Source of the DNA: Hymenobacter baengnokdamensis
GTDB lineage: Bacteria; Bacteroidota; Bacteroidia; Cytophagales; Hymenobacteraceae
Assembly (NCBI RefSeq): GCF_008728635.1
Contig: NZ_CP044285.1
Coordinates: 1,488,001 to 1,552,000 of the forward strand
DNA: 64,000 nucleotides
Reading direction: 5' to 3'
Each line of letters starts with the position of its first letter. Position 1 is the first letter of the stretch. Positions 1 to 9,083 of this stretch are shown here, piece by piece. A model generated the notes under the pieces. The model made no database searches. It saw nothing but the letters and a program-made list of their open reading frames with translations, and was not told the DNA's origin. The translations under genes and the position numbers were made by a program.

Positions 1-1127
1 CGCCGGCCCAAAAAGCGAGGTCCGACGCTTATTTTGAAGGCGGCTACTGGCTGCAGCTCTGGAACGTGGTATATGCGCTGGGGGTGGCGGGAATATTTCT
101 GGGCTTGGGCTTGTCGCGCCACCTGCGCGGGCTGGTGGGGCGGCTGCCCCGGCCGTGGCTGCGTACCTGGGCGTACGCGGCGCTGTATCTGCTGGCCTCT
201 TTCGTACTTAGCCTGCCCCTGACGGTGTACGAAGGCTACGTGCGTGAGCACAGCTACGGCCTCTCCAATCTGACTTTCGGGGCCTGGCTGGGCGAAACAC
301 TAACCAGCTTGGCGCTGTCGGTGGTATTTGGCAGTCTGCTGGTAGTGGCCTTGTATGCAGCCATCCGGCGCACCGGGCGCAGCTGGTGGCTGTGGGGCAC
401 GGCTATTGTGGGCGCTTTTCTGGTTATCTCGGTGGCGGTGGGGCCAGTGTTTATCAGCCCACTGTTCAATAAATACACGGCGGTGCCGGCCGGGCCCGTG
501 CGCGAGGGTATTCTGTCTATGGCTCGCGCCGACGGCGTGCCTGCCGATAACGTCTACTATTTCGACGCTTCCAAGCAAAGCAAGCGCATCAGTGCCAATG
601 TCAGCGGCCTGGGCAGCACTATTCGGGTATCGCTCAACGACAACCTGCTGCGCCGCTGCACACCGGCTGAGATACAAGCCGTAATGGGCCACGAGCTGGG
701 CCACTACGTGCTAAACCACATTCCCAAAATGCTGGTATTCTTCATCGTGCTGCTGGCGGTAGCCTTCCGGCTGGTCGATTGGGCGTTTGGCTGGCTGGTG
801 GCGCGCTATGGGCCACGGTGGGGCATTGCCGGGCTGGCCGACGTGGGCAGCCTGCCGCTGCTGGTAGCCCTGTTTTCGGTGGCAAGCCTGCTGGCTACGC
901 CGCTAACCAATACCATCGTGCGCACGAGTGAGCAGGAAGCCGATATGTTTGGCCTGAATGCCGCGCGCCAGCCCGACGGCTTTGCGGCAGTAGCCATGAA
1001 GCTCTCCGAATACCGCAAAATAGCCCCAACCCCGCTCGAAGAAATGATTTTCTTCGACCATCCCAGCGGGCGTACCCGCGTGCAATCGGCCATGCGCTGG
1101 AAAGCCGAGCACCTGAGCGACCGCTAG
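1..1127 (+). CDS. M48 family membrane zinc metallopeptidase (Ste24/CAAX type), 5' partial
   Basis: The reading frame is open from the window edge (codons from base 3), so the true start lies upstream; the GTG at 66 is internal. Several hydrophobic segments surround a zinc site: HELGH is encoded at about 690-704 and a second motif EQEAD follows at about 931-945, giving the two His ligands, the catalytic Glu and the third Glu ligand of M48 peptidases. The family cleaves membrane-associated or prenylated substrates at the inner membrane; the substrate here is unknown. About 375 residues are visible, against roughly 410-420 for the family, so only a short N-terminal part is missing. A strong hairpin terminator follows at 1157-1212. 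Confidence 0.9.
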   Translation, partial: PAQKARSDAYFEGGYWLQLWNVVYALGVAGIFLGLGLSRHLRGLVGRLPRPWLRTWAYAALYLLASFVLSLPLTVYEGYVREHSYGLSNLTFGAWLGETLTSLALSVVFGSLLVVALYAAIRRTGRSWWLWGTAIVGAFLVISVAVGPVFISPLFNKYTAVPAGPVREGILSMARADGVPADNVYYFDASKQSKRISANVSGLGSTIRVSLNDNLLRRCTPAEIQAVMGHELGHYVLNHIPKMLVFFIVLLAVAFRLVDWAFGWLVARYGPRWGIAGLADVGSLPLLVALFSVASLLATPLTNTIVRTSEQEADMFGLNAARQPDGFAAVAMKLSEYRKIAPTPLEEMIFFDHPSGRTRVQSAMRWKAEHLSDR

Positions 1128-1156
1128 GAATTACGTGGATACCAGGCCGGCACCAA

Positions 1157-1212
1157 AAAAAGCCCCTGGATGTAAGTAGTAAGGTTCTGCTACTTACATC
1201 CAGGGGCTTTTT
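1157..1212. terminator. Strong bidirectional hairpin terminator
   Basis: Two 22-base arms (1157-1178 and 1191-1212) are exact reverse complements around a 12-base loop, with A-rich and T-rich ends, so the hairpin can terminate on both strands. It follows the M48 peptidase gene. Before the IS insertion at 1245 it would also have been the terminator of the small basic protein gene now at 2081-2344. Confidence 0.88.
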
Positions 1213-1244
1213 CGGGGAGCCAAGCCGAGCGTGAAGCCTGGCTA

Positions 1245-2081
1245 GAACCTGTTATGCACTATTAGCATGCCTAGCGAGCATAATACAGGCGAAAACGACA
1301 AAATGCAGCTGTTGCAAGGTCTGGCTCAAGCGTTCGTGGTCGCGGGCCAGTCGCCGGAAGCGGCTGCACCAGGCAAAACTGCGTTCGACCACCCAGCGAC
1401 GGGGCAACAGGACGAAACCCGTCTGACCTTCGGGCTTGGTTATGACCTGTAAGTCAATATCATGCACGGCGGCCTCGTATGCCGGGTCTTCCCCCGTGTA
1501 GCCCTGGTCCCCAAAGCCTACCTGCACGGTTTGGCCCGTAATCTCCTGCACCTGCCGGCACAACTCGCCCACTTGCGCCCGCTCTTGTTCGTTGGCTGGC
1601 GTGATGACGACGCTCAGCAACTGGCCCAGGGTGTCGACGGCGATGTGGGCCTTGCTACCCTTGCGCCTCTTTGCGCCGTCGTAACCCGCCCGGTGCCCGC
1701 TCTCTGGCGTGCTTTGCAGGGTCCGCCCGTCGAAAATAACGGCCGTGGGCGTGGCCGACCGCCCCAGCAGCACGCGCTGCAACTCGTTCAAATCTTGTAC
1801 GATACGTTCAAACACGCGAGCATCGCGCCAGCGTTCCCATTGCTGGTAAACGGCCGACCAGGGTGGCAGGTCGCCGGGCAGGTAGCGCCAGGGGCAGCCC
1901 GTGTGGGCCAGGTAGCGCAAGCCGTTGAGCAGCGCCCGCAAGGGATGCTCCCGCTGAGGTGCGTCTTCGCGCATCAAACACAAATAGGGGCACACAAAGG
2001 CCCATTCATCATCGGAAATGTCGCTCGGGTAATGCGCTACTTTTGCCATGCCCAAATTTAGCTAGAGTACAGAACAGGCTC
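1245..2081. mobile_element. IS5-family insertion sequence, complete, about 837 bp
   Basis: The element holds one full-length transposase gene and has imperfect terminal inverted repeats. The left end reads GAACCTGTTATGCACT and the right end, reverse-complemented, reads GAGCCTGTTCTGTACT, 13 of 16 matching. TA flanks both ends (1243-1244 and 2082-2083), consistent with the 2-base target duplication of IS427-type elements; the wider flank is CTAG on both sides. The ends and the intact transposase suggest a recent and possibly active copy. Confidence 0.85.
1252..2049 (-). CDS. IS5-family DDE transposase
   Basis: This 265-residue transposase cuts and rejoins the ends of the surrounding IS. An N-terminal DUF4096-type region (SDISDDEWAFVCPYL, then GCPWRYLP) precedes the DDE catalytic part: Asp in FDGRTLQS, Asp in GFGDQGYTGED and Glu in VVERSFAW followed by the RRLARDHER segment. 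The ATG at 2049 is preferred to the upstream TTG at 2055 because the protein then begins MAKVAHYPSD, a normal start for the family. It is a single uninterrupted frame, so no programmed frameshift is needed. Confidence 0.9.
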   Translation of the reverse strand: MAKVAHYPSDISDDEWAFVCPYLCLMREDAPQREHPLRALLNGLRYLAHTGCPWRYLPGDLPPWSAVYQQWERWRDARVFERIVQDLNELQRVLLGRSATPTAVIFDGRTLQSTPESGHRAGYDGAKRRKGSKAHIAVDTLGQLLSVVITPANEQERAQVGELCRQVQEITGQTVQVGFGDQGYTGEDPAYEAAVHDIDLQVITKPEGQTGFVLLPRRWVVERSFAWCSRFRRLARDHERLSQTLQQLHFVVFACIMLARHANSA

Positions 2082-2344
2082 TAGTGTTTAGGCATCGTCA
2101 CCTGGGGGCGACCCACTTTGATAACCCCGCGGTGGCCTTTCAGTTGCTGCTTTTTCTGGAAGCGCTTGTGGTAGCGCCAGCGGCCTATTACGCCCATGCG
2201 CCGCCAGCGCTTGCGGGCAGCGCCCCGGTGTTTATAGGAAGTGTAGCGCGGCCGATGGTGGCCGGGGCGCGGCCGGGCCCCGGCCGAATAGCTGGTCGCT
2301 AAGCTCAGCATTAAAAGTAGCAGCGTAACGAAGCGCAGCATCAT
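2081..2344 (-). CDS. Small basic exported protein, function unknown
   Basis: 87 residues. The N-terminus MMLRFVTLLLLMLSLATSYSA looks like a signal peptide, and the rest is rich in Arg, Lys, His and Gly (for example GAARKRWRRMG and RFQKKQQLKGH) with no Cys. No named domain is recognised. Its TAG stop overlaps the right end of the IS: the insertion left the stop codon intact but separated the gene from the likely terminator at 1157-1212. Such short basic secreted proteins are common orphans in this phylum. It is probably a real gene because of the clear signal sequence and codon use, but the function is open. Confidence 0.6.
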   Translation of the reverse strand: MMLRFVTLLLLMLSLATSYSAGARPRPGHHRPRYTSYKHRGAARKRWRRMGVIGRWRYHKRFQKKQQLKGHRGVIKVGRPQVTMPKH

Positions 2345-2445
2345 AGGTGGCAGAAAAGAAGTGACCGGCGGAGGCTAACGCCGCACCAATGCCGGTAGTA
2401 CGTACGCACCCGCTTACAGTTGAGGTTGAGCCGCGCCCCTGCTCT

Positions 2446-4113
2446 TTACTGGGCACTGCCGGCCAGTTGCAGCGGCGGCGCGGCCTCCTCTACATTGGCC
2501 GTGCGCGGAAAGGCCAGAAAGTGCGTAACGCGCGGCGGGGTATCGCCCCGATGAAAGCGCCGCACCTCGCCCTCAATAGTCTGGTCGTCGCGGGTGAAGC
2601 GGTGGTGCTGGCGCTCGTGCTCGGCCCAGGTGGCTACGTAAAAGAACTCGGTGATGCGCGTAGGCTGGCTCACGTCGGTAAAAACGCCGGCCCGCAGGGC
2701 CCCGTCGCGCAGGCGCAGACGGGTAAGCTGCTGGGCCGCCACCCGGAAGGCGGCGTGGTCGGCGGGGGCCACCTCGTAATCTATCATAACCACGACCGGA
2801 CCATCGTCGGGGTCAATTTCTTCTTCCAGCGCGGGCAGCTGGTCGCTCCACGGCTCGGCCGGCGAAAAGTCGAGGCCCTCGGGCTGGTGCATGGGGAAAG
2901 GCAGCGCCAGCGCCAGGCTGGCCAGCATCCAGCCGCCCGCTATCAGCAGGGCAATGAGCAGGCTGGCACGGTCGGCCAGCTCGCCCCACATAATGCTGCC
3001 CAGGCTCAGCCCGGCCTGAAATACCAGCATGTACATGCTTACTACCCGCGCCTGCACCCACTTGGGCACGTGCAGCTGCACGCTGGTGCTGAAGCTGGTC
3101 ATGGTAATAAGCCAAGCGGTGCCCGACAGAAACATGAGCGGAAACAGCCAGTACTCGCCCGGCAGCAGCGCCAGGCCCACATTGGTGCCCACGAACACAA
3201 ATGAGCCCAGCAGCACGCGCTGGTTGAGGTTGAGCCGGTGGCCGATTCGGCCAATCAGAAAGGCGCCCGATACGGCCCCCGCACCCAGCCACGACAGCAT
3301 GACGGCATATGAGCCTGATTGCAGATTCAGGCGCCGTGCTACCACCACCGAGAGTAGCGCCCACATGGCGCTGGCCCCAAATGAAAAGGCAAACGTGCGC
3401 ACCAGCACCGCGATAATGGGTGGCGAATATTGCACATACCGAATACCGGCCCGCAGTGCGCCCGAGAAGTTTTCGGCGGGTCCGCCGTCGTCCTGGCTTT
3501 CGCGTCGCCAGCGAAATACTACCATCCAGGTGCCCACAAACGATACGCCGTTGAGCACAAACACCCAGCCCGGCGAGTAGTAGGCAATGATAACGCCGCC
3601 CAGCGCCGGCCCGATGGCGCGGGCAATGTTGTTGCTCACCCCGTTGAGGGTAATGGCAAACGGCAGTACCGGCCGGGGCACCAGCTCGGTCGTGACGGTC
3701 TGCCAGATTGGCCCGTTCAGGGCCGAGCCCATGCCCAGCAAAAACGTAAAGCCCAACACGTCGATGGCGCTAACCGCCCCCGACAGCGTAAATAAGCCCA
3801 GGCCCAGCGCCACCACCGCCATAAAACCCTGCGTAAAAAGCAGGAGCCGCCGCCGGTCGATAAGGTCGCCGATGGCCCCGGCCGGCATACTCAGCAGGAA
3901 AGCCGGCAGGCTGGTGGCGGTCTGCATCAGGGCCACCAGCAGGGCCGAGGTGGTGAGGGTAGTGACGAGCCACACGCCGGCCACGTTCTGCATCCAGGTG
4001 CCCACGTTGCTGACCAGCGAGGCAATCCAGATGGCCCGAAAAAGGCTGTAGGTAAACGGGGTGCGCAAGCCAGGGCGAGGCCCGGCCGCAGGCGAAGAAA
4101 GCGTAGGAGTCAT
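2446..4113 (-). CDS. MFS transporter with C-terminal ABM-like domain (EntS/MFS_3 type)
   Basis: About 555 residues. The first ~420 carry around 12 membrane helices with MFS_3 features (GTWMQNVAGVWLVTTL, then DLIDRRRLLLFTQ as the A-like loop), typical of drug or siderophore exporters of the EntS group. After the last helix and an acidic linker (EEEIDPDD), about 110 residues resemble a ferredoxin-fold ABM-like domain (VVVMIDYEVAP, then FYVATWAEHERQHHR). This fusion is a known form of the family. The ATG at 4113 is preferred to a GTG at 4137. The substrate is unknown. Confidence 0.82.
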   Translation of the reverse strand: MTPTLSSPAAGPRPGLRTPFTYSLFRAIWIASLVSNVGTWMQNVAGVWLVTTLTTSALLVALMQTATSLPAFLLSMPAGAIGDLIDRRRLLLFTQGFMAVVALGLGLFTLSGAVSAIDVLGFTFLLGMGSALNGPIWQTVTTELVPRPVLPFAITLNGVSNNIARAIGPALGGVIIAYYSPGWVFVLNGVSFVGTWMVVFRWRRESQDDGGPAENFSGALRAGIRYVQYSPPIIAVLVRTFAFSFGASAMWALLSVVVARRLNLQSGSYAVMLSWLGAGAVSGAFLIGRIGHRLNLNQRVLLGSFVFVGTNVGLALLPGEYWLFPLMFLSGTAWLITMTSFSTSVQLHVPKWVQARVVSMYMLVFQAGLSLGSIMWGELADRASLLIALLIAGGWMLASLALALPFPMHQPEGLDFSPAEPWSDQLPALEEEIDPDDGPVVVMIDYEVAPADHAAFRVAAQQLTRLRLRDGALRAGVFTDVSQPTRITEFFYVATWAEHERQHHRFTRDDQTIEGEVRRFHRGDTPPRVTHFLAFPRTANVEEAAPPLQLAGSAQ

Positions 4114-4184
4114 GCTCAAGTAATAAGCCGGTAGCACCTACGAAGTTCGGCCGCGGCCGGGTTATGGCGCGGGCTTGCCGGGGC

Positions 4185-5141
4185 TTACTTTACCACCAGC
4201 TTCCGCACCAGCGCCCCCTGCTTCGAGTCGAGGCGCAGTAAATAGATGCCCAGCGGCAGGTTGCTCAAGTCCAGCTCGCGCGTGCCGGAGGGCACCGTCT
4301 GCGGAGCCTGGCGCAGCACTTCCCGGCCCAGGGCGTCGAGCACCGTCAGCGGGGCCGCAGCCAGCGCCGGCTCGGAGGGCGAGCTGATGACAAAGCGTCC
4401 GCTTGGGCTGGGGTTGGGCGACACCGTAAGCTGGGCTTGCAGGCCGGCATCGGCGCGCACGGCCAGGCCGGTGCCGATAAACGTGATATCGTCGAGCTGC
4501 AGCGCGGTGCCCGCCTGAATGGTCTGGGCATTGCCCGAGGCCGCGTAGATGGTAACCGAGTCGGGCAGGGCGCTGGAAGAGTAGTTAAGCGTAAGCGTGC
4601 CTAGGGCATAGCCTCCGGTAGTGGGAGCGAGGGTAGCATCGGCCTCCCCGATTAGCGTAGAAGTTCCGTTGACGGAGCGCGTCAGAACTACCTGAATGGC
4701 CGCCTGGTCGGTAGCGGCGCCGGGACCCGTAAGTTTGTAGTAAAACTGCATCTGGGTAGGCCGGGCCGTGTACGGCAAGCCCCCATAGAAATTGTACTGG
4801 GCATCAACCGTCACGCGGTTGCCCAACACCAGATAGCCCGGCAATACTACGGAGCCCCCACCATTGGTTGGCAGGCTTTGCGACGTTAGCTTGGCCGCGT
4901 AAAGGCCGCTGTGGGCATCCGTTACCTTGGTTACTGTGCCGGTGTTGTAGTAGCTGCCGGCCGGAATCTGGTTGATGGCCGCCAGAATATTGTCGGTGGT
5001 CTGCCAGTTTACGGGCGCTTCCACCGTATTCGTGGTAGCCCAGTTCTCAAACCCATTATTGGGGATGTTCTGGGCACTGGCCAGGCGGCTGGTACCCAGC
5101 ACCAGCAGCAACAGGGCGAAGGAGTATGTGAATGTTTTCAT
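4185..5141 (-). CDS. Secreted protein with T9SS type-A sorting domain
   Basis: 318 residues. A signal peptide (MKTFTYSFALLLLVLGTSRLASA) is followed by IPNNGFENW and PVNWQTTDN, the opening seen in Bacteroidota carbohydrate-binding (PCMD-like) jelly-roll domains. The last ~80 residues are a T9SS sorting domain: VSPNPSPSGRF, then LTVLDALGREVL, LPLGIYLLRL and a basic end VRKLVVK. The protein should cross the outer membrane by T9SS and be anchored or released. No catalytic motif is visible and the ligand is unknown. Confidence 0.8.
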   Translation of the reverse strand: MKTFTYSFALLLLVLGTSRLASAQNIPNNGFENWATTNTVEAPVNWQTTDNILAAINQIPAGSYYNTGTVTKVTDAHSGLYAAKLTSQSLPTNGGGSVVLPGYLVLGNRVTVDAQYNFYGGLPYTARPTQMQFYYKLTGPGAATDQAAIQVVLTRSVNGTSTLIGEADATLAPTTGGYALGTLTLNYSSSALPDSVTIYAASGNAQTIQAGTALQLDDITFIGTGLAVRADAGLQAQLTVSPNPSPSGRFVISSPSEPALAAAPLTVLDALGREVLRQAPQTVPSGTRELDLSNLPLGIYLLRLDSKQGALVRKLVVK

Positions 5142-5239
5142 ATATAGTAAATTTATATTTTTGGTGAGCCGGTGCTGAGGCCGGCATTCACTTTAGCAAG
5201 CGCAAGTTTGGCGTGGCAGGGTAAGCATTTTATGAATTT

Positions 5240-6319
5240 TTATTTTTGTAGCCACTGACGTAGATATTGATACACTTCTACATTATAAAGCAGGCCGCCG
5301 TGGTGCTGCCCGAAGCGGGCAGTACGCACGGTGGTGCCGGGCGGCAGCTCAGTTTCGTCGCTGAACTGCCGGCCCCGGCCGCTGGCCGCGCCCACCAGGC
5401 CATCGCCAAAATATTCGCGCAAAAGCTGGGGCCGGCCGGCGCGCAGCCAGTCGCCCACCAGCACGTGGTAGCGCACGCCGGGCAGCAGCGGCACCACCGT
5501 GCGCGGCCGTGGCAGGGCCGGGTCGTCGGGCTGCTGCCAGTCCTCATCCACCAGCAGGGCCTGGCCCAGGTCTTTAATGCCGTTGGAGCGCCGGGCAATG
5601 GCCTCGCTCACGAAGCGGGTGGGGAAGAGGTTGATGCGCCGCAGCAGGCGCTCGACCAGCTGGCCGTTTTGCTCCAGGTACGAGCCCTCGTGCGGTACGC
5701 CCAGCAGAAAAACTGACCGCAGGTGAGTCAGCCAGGGCGATTTTTCGGGGAGCGCCTGCCTTTTGCTGGTGGTGTTGTGGGCCGGCAGCTCACTGCCATA
5801 GTAGCCTGCCGAGCGAATGATGAGCCCGCCCATGCTGTGGCCCACCAGCACCAGCTCGCCCACGGCTTCGGGATAGGTTTCGACCAGCTCGGTAAGCAGC
5901 CGGCTGAGGGAACGGCCGTTTTCGGAGATGTGCAGGCCCGAGTTGTAGCGTAGGTAGAGCGGCCGGCAGTTGGTTTCGGCGGCCAGGCGGGGGCCGTAGC
6001 GCAGCGGCCCGCCCGCTTCGTCCTGAAAGCCGGTTTGCCAGATAAGCTCGTCGCCCATGAGGCCGTGCACAAACACGACGGTTTGCTGGTTGCGCTCGCT
6101 CAGGCCCAGCTCGGCTACCGGCACATCGTGGCCGCCGCGCCGGAAGCTCATGGCAATGGCGCGCGGGTCGTGGCGGGCGGCCAGCTGGTCACCCAGCGCC
6201 CCATTCAGCACGGGCTGAAAAAAATGCTGATGCGCCCGCCCGGCCTGGTAAAGCAGCGTGGCGCCGCGCACGGGCAGCAGGGCCGTGCGGGCCAGGGCAG
6301 TAAGGGTGCGACGCAGCAT
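5240..6319 (-). CDS. Alpha/beta hydrolase, lipase/esterase-like
   Basis: 359 residues. The oxyanion strand VVFVHGLMGDELIW is followed by the nucleophile elbow GHSMGG (Ser about residue 162) and, near the end, GQHHGGLLYN, a plausible catalytic His. The N-terminus has a short hydrophobic stretch and no clear cleavage site. The fold resembles PGAP1/lipase-type hydrolases that act on lipid or ester substrates; the actual substrate cannot be read. It lies alone between the T9SS gene and the divergent small lipoprotein gene at 6512. Confidence 0.8.
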   Translation of the reverse strand: MLRRTLTALARTALLPVRGATLLYQAGRAHQHFFQPVLNGALGDQLAARHDPRAIAMSFRRGGHDVPVAELGLSERNQQTVVFVHGLMGDELIWQTGFQDEAGGPLRYGPRLAAETNCRPLYLRYNSGLHISENGRSLSRLLTELVETYPEAVGELVLVGHSMGGLIIRSAGYYGSELPAHNTTSKRQALPEKSPWLTHLRSVFLLGVPHEGSYLEQNGQLVERLLRRINLFPTRFVSEAIARRSNGIKDLGQALLVDEDWQQPDDPALPRPRTVVPLLPGVRYHVLVGDWLRAGRPQLLREYFGDGLVGAASGRGRQFSDETELPPGTTVRTARFGQHHGGLLYNVEVYQYLRQWLQK

Positions 6320-6511
6320 AAGCAGGCAGGAAATGAAAGAAAAAGCGACGGAAGTAAACAGCCGAACAGCTCAGAAGGTAGCAGGCATACGCGTAACCTT
6401 GCGCTATACGCGGCTTTTCCGTTGCGCTGGCAACTAAAATTCCGGGGGTACGTCCAAGAGTATTGGCGGCCGGGCCGCATCTTTGCACCTGATAAACTAC
6501 CCGCTCTCAGC

Positions 6512-6859
6512 ATGAACTTCTCTTTTCGCCCTGTCCTGGCCATTTTACTGCTGGGCAGCTCTGCTACTTTGCTCACCGCCTGCGACTACGCCTCGCTCAG
6601 CCCCGGCAAAAACCCGCAACACCAGGAGGGCTTCACCAACCCCAACGGCTATACCAATGCCGATATCAACCGCGACAGTATTAATAATAAGCAGACCGTG
6701 ACCAAGCCCGTGGGCGTGGGCTCGGCCACGGCCATCAAAAAAGGCTCGGTGCAGGATAAGCTCAACTCGGCCCCGTCCGGCAACAGCGCCTCGTCGCCCC
6801 AGGATGCCAGCGGCAAGCCCGCCCCGGCCGACCAGGCCCAGCCCAAAAGCACTATGTAG
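6512..6859 (+). CDS. Small lipoprotein, function unknown
   Basis: 115 residues from ATG 6512; the open frame extends much further upstream but those codons lie over the divergent hydrolase gene. MNFSFRPVLAILLLGSSATLLTAC ends in a lipobox (LTAC), so the protein should be lipid-anchored at Cys24. The mature part is low-complexity, rich in Asn, Pro, Ser, Gln and Lys, with no recognised domain. A terminator follows at 6882-6919. Confidence 0.7.
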   Translation: MNFSFRPVLAILLLGSSATLLTACDYASLSPGKNPQHQEGFTNPNGYTNADINRDSINNKQTVTKPVGVGSATAIKKGSVQDKLNSAPSGNSASSPQDASGKPAPADQAQPKSTM

Positions 6860-6881
6860 CCGGCCACAAGCTAGCTTATAC

Positions 6882-6919
6882 CCAAAGAGCCCACTGCCCA
6901 CCGGCAGCGGGCTCTTTGG
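6882..6919. terminator. Hairpin terminator between convergent genes
   Basis: CCAAAGAGCCC (6882-6892) pairs with GGGCTCTTTGG (6909-6919), and CTGCC/GGCAG extends the stem inside. It lies between the small lipoprotein gene (+) and the flavin reductase gene (-), so it can serve both. Confidence 0.75.
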
Positions 6920-6938
6920 TCTTTGGGGCGGGTGCTGC

Positions 6939-7571
6939 TTAAAGCGGCGCGGGTAGCTGCCCCGGCCGGGCGTAGCCGAAGCGCACCGGCGGCGCCACCG
7001 CGTGGTAGCCATCGAGGCCCGAGATGGCAGCTTCGCCCAGCGCGGCCAGGTCGAGGGTGCCGTCGGGCCGCAGGGCTTCGGGCCGCAGGTATACGTGCTC
7101 GACGGTGCCCACCAGCAGCAGCGTACCATTGAAAATGGCGTGCTCTTCGCGCAGCCGCAGCCCGATGCTGAGCGGGCTCTCCGCGACGTAGGGAGCCGGG
7201 AAGCCGTCGCGGAAATCGGCCGTGAAGCCGCAGGCCTCAAACTCCGACACGTCGTCGCCAAAATTGGCCGAGGTGTAGTGGGCCTGCGCCGCCAGGCTCA
7301 GCGGCACGTGGTTGAGGGTGTAGCAGCCAGCATTATCCTTGATGTTCTGGTAGGTATGGCGCGGCACGGTGGTGGGGCGGGTTACCATACCCAGCACGGC
7401 CGGGTCGGAGCCCAGGTGCAGCACCGAGCTGAAAATGGCCAGGTTGGTGCGCCCGTCGGGCGCGGCCGTGCCCACGAGGTTGGCCGGCTTGTAGCCCGGC
7501 AGGCCATTGACGAGGTTGAGCCGGTAAATTTTGTCGAAAGCCGCAATATCGGCGGCGGTAAGGTGTTGCAT
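6939..7571 (-). CDS. Flavin reductase family protein (FMN-binding split barrel)
   Basis: 210 residues. The sequence fits the flavin-reductase-like FMN-binding domain: GTAAPDGRTNLAIFSSVLHL, then a PTTVPRHTYQNIK segment and CYTLNHVPLS. Family members bind FMN and either reduce free flavin with NAD(P)H or act as accessory oxidoreductases. It is the last gene of a probable minus-strand run with the POT transporter (48 bases between) and the DoxX gene. The partner oxygenase, if any, is not in the window. Confidence 0.8.
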   Translation of the reverse strand: MQHLTAADIAAFDKIYRLNLVNGLPGYKPANLVGTAAPDGRTNLAIFSSVLHLGSDPAVLGMVTRPTTVPRHTYQNIKDNAGCYTLNHVPLSLAAQAHYTSANFGDDVSEFEACGFTADFRDGFPAPYVAESPLSIGLRLREEHAIFNGTLLLVGTVEHVYLRPEALRPDGTLDLAALGEAAISGLDGYHAVAPPVRFGYARPGQLPAPL

Positions 7572-7619
7572 TATATAGTAAATACTTAATGTTTTGAATG
7601 AATTGGCCGGGAGTGTTAC

Positions 7620-8987
7620 CTACTCGGCCAGGGGCTCCACGACCAGCGGGCCGGCCCCTACGTACGTTTTTTCCGTGAGGCGCGTGGCTACCAGCGCAAA
7701 CAGAACCACGTTCACGGCCATTAGTCCCACAAAAAACCAGTAATAATTGGCCCCCTGAAACCGGGCAAAAAAGCCGCCTCGCGCAATGCTGCTGTTCATC
7801 AGGGCCAGAAAATAGTTGCCACCCGCGATGGTGAGCAGCCACAGCGAGGTCATCAGGCTTTTGAAGGCCGGTGGCGAGTGCGTGTAGGCGTATTCCAGGC
7901 CCGTAACGGCTACCATAATAGTGCCGCCCGCTACCACCAGGTACGCCAGCACCTGCCACCACACCGAGGGGCTGCCGCCCACATCGAGGCCGTGCTGCAC
8001 CCCGGCGATGATGCACATAGCCAGCGCCACCAGCACCATGCCCGTGCCCATGCGCCGCAGCGGCGTGGCCCGCACCCCGCGCCGCTCCAGGGCGGGGTAA
8101 ATGCGGTAGGTGAGCAGCGGGTTGAGGCCGATGCCAAACACGATACCCAGAATCTGGAGCTGCTCGGGCAGCGGGGCGTAGCCGGGCCACAGCTGGCGGT
8201 TGAGGTGGGCGGCTTGCAGCACCCACTCCGACACGCTCTGGTCGTACAGCGCCCACAGCACCGGGATAAACAGAAAGATGACGCCCACCCGGCGCAGCGC
8301 GGCGCGGTCTTCGCCGGGGCCCAGCGTCTGGCGCAGGCCGGCCAGCAGGCCGGTGGGCGGGCGGCGCACGTAGTGCCGGCGGCCCAGCCAGAAGGTGAGG
8401 GCCGCCGCGCCCATCAGCAGGCCGGGCACGCCAAAGGCCCAGGCCGCCCCGGCGCGGGCGTACAGCTCCGGGATAAAGGCCGTGGACAGCGCCGCGCCCA
8501 CGTCGATGGCCAGCTGAAACCAGCCGTAGGCCTTGGGCAGCAGGTGCGCGTTGTGCTGGTCGAACTGGTCACCCAGGTTAGCCGTCACGCTCGATTTGAT
8601 ACCGCCCATGCCGATGGCAATCACGAACAGGCCCGCCCGAAAGCCCGCCAGGTTGTCGGTGTACGCGGCCAGCAGCGCGTGCCCGCCGCAGTACAGCATG
8701 GATAGATAGAGAATAACGCGGTACTTGCCCAGCACCCAGTCGGCCAGCAGCGCACCCAGCACCGGCAGGGCGTAGCCCAGGGCCGCAAACGAGTGCACGA
8801 AGTCGTTGGCGCGGGCCTCGGCGCCGGCCGTGAGCCCGGCGCTGTGCGAAGGGTTGAAAAACTGCGCCACCAGAAACGTGGGCAGGATGGCTCGCATCCC
8901 GTAGTAGCTGAAGCGCTCGGCCACCTCATTGCCAATAATAAACGGAACGGCTTTGGGAAAGCGGGCAGCTAAAGTAGCAGTGGGCAT
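7620..8987 (-). CDS. POT/PTR2 family proton-dependent oligopeptide transporter
   Basis: 455 residues from the ATG at 8987; an upstream in-frame start would add a non-conserved Cys/Arg-rich stretch. The POT signature is clear: NEVAERFSYYGMRAILPTF in the first helix (ExxER...YYG) and GMGGIKSSVTANLGDQF, the second PTR2 signature region. Around 12-14 hydrophobic helices follow. The family imports di- and tripeptides with protons across the inner membrane. It lies between DoxX and flavin reductase genes in the same orientation, which says little about the substrate. Confidence 0.88.
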   Translation of the reverse strand: MPTATLAARFPKAVPFIIGNEVAERFSYYGMRAILPTFLVAQFFNPSHSAGLTAGAEARANDFVHSFAALGYALPVLGALLADWVLGKYRVILYLSMLYCGGHALLAAYTDNLAGFRAGLFVIAIGMGGIKSSVTANLGDQFDQHNAHLLPKAYGWFQLAIDVGAALSTAFIPELYARAGAAWAFGVPGLLMGAAALTFWLGRRHYVRRPPTGLLAGLRQTLGPGEDRAALRRVGVIFLFIPVLWALYDQSVSEWVLQAAHLNRQLWPGYAPLPEQLQILGIVFGIGLNPLLTYRIYPALERRGVRATPLRRMGTGMVLVALAMCIIAGVQHGLDVGGSPSVWWQVLAYLVVAGGTIMVAVTGLEYAYTHSPPAFKSLMTSLWLLTIAGGNYFLALMNSSIARGGFFARFQGANYYWFFVGLMAVNVVLFALVATRLTEKTYVGAGPLVVEPLAE

Positions 8988-9083
8988 AGGGCAGGGCCGG
9001 CCGGCGAGGCAGCAGTGCCTGCGGCTTTCGTAGCCCGGCCCGTGCCCCATCGCGGCGGAGCAATTTACCAGAAAATTAGCCGC

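Noticed and set aside
6035..6511. Upstream extension of the small lipoprotein frame
   Set aside because: It overlaps the divergent hydrolase gene, and the lipoprotein signal starts at 6512.
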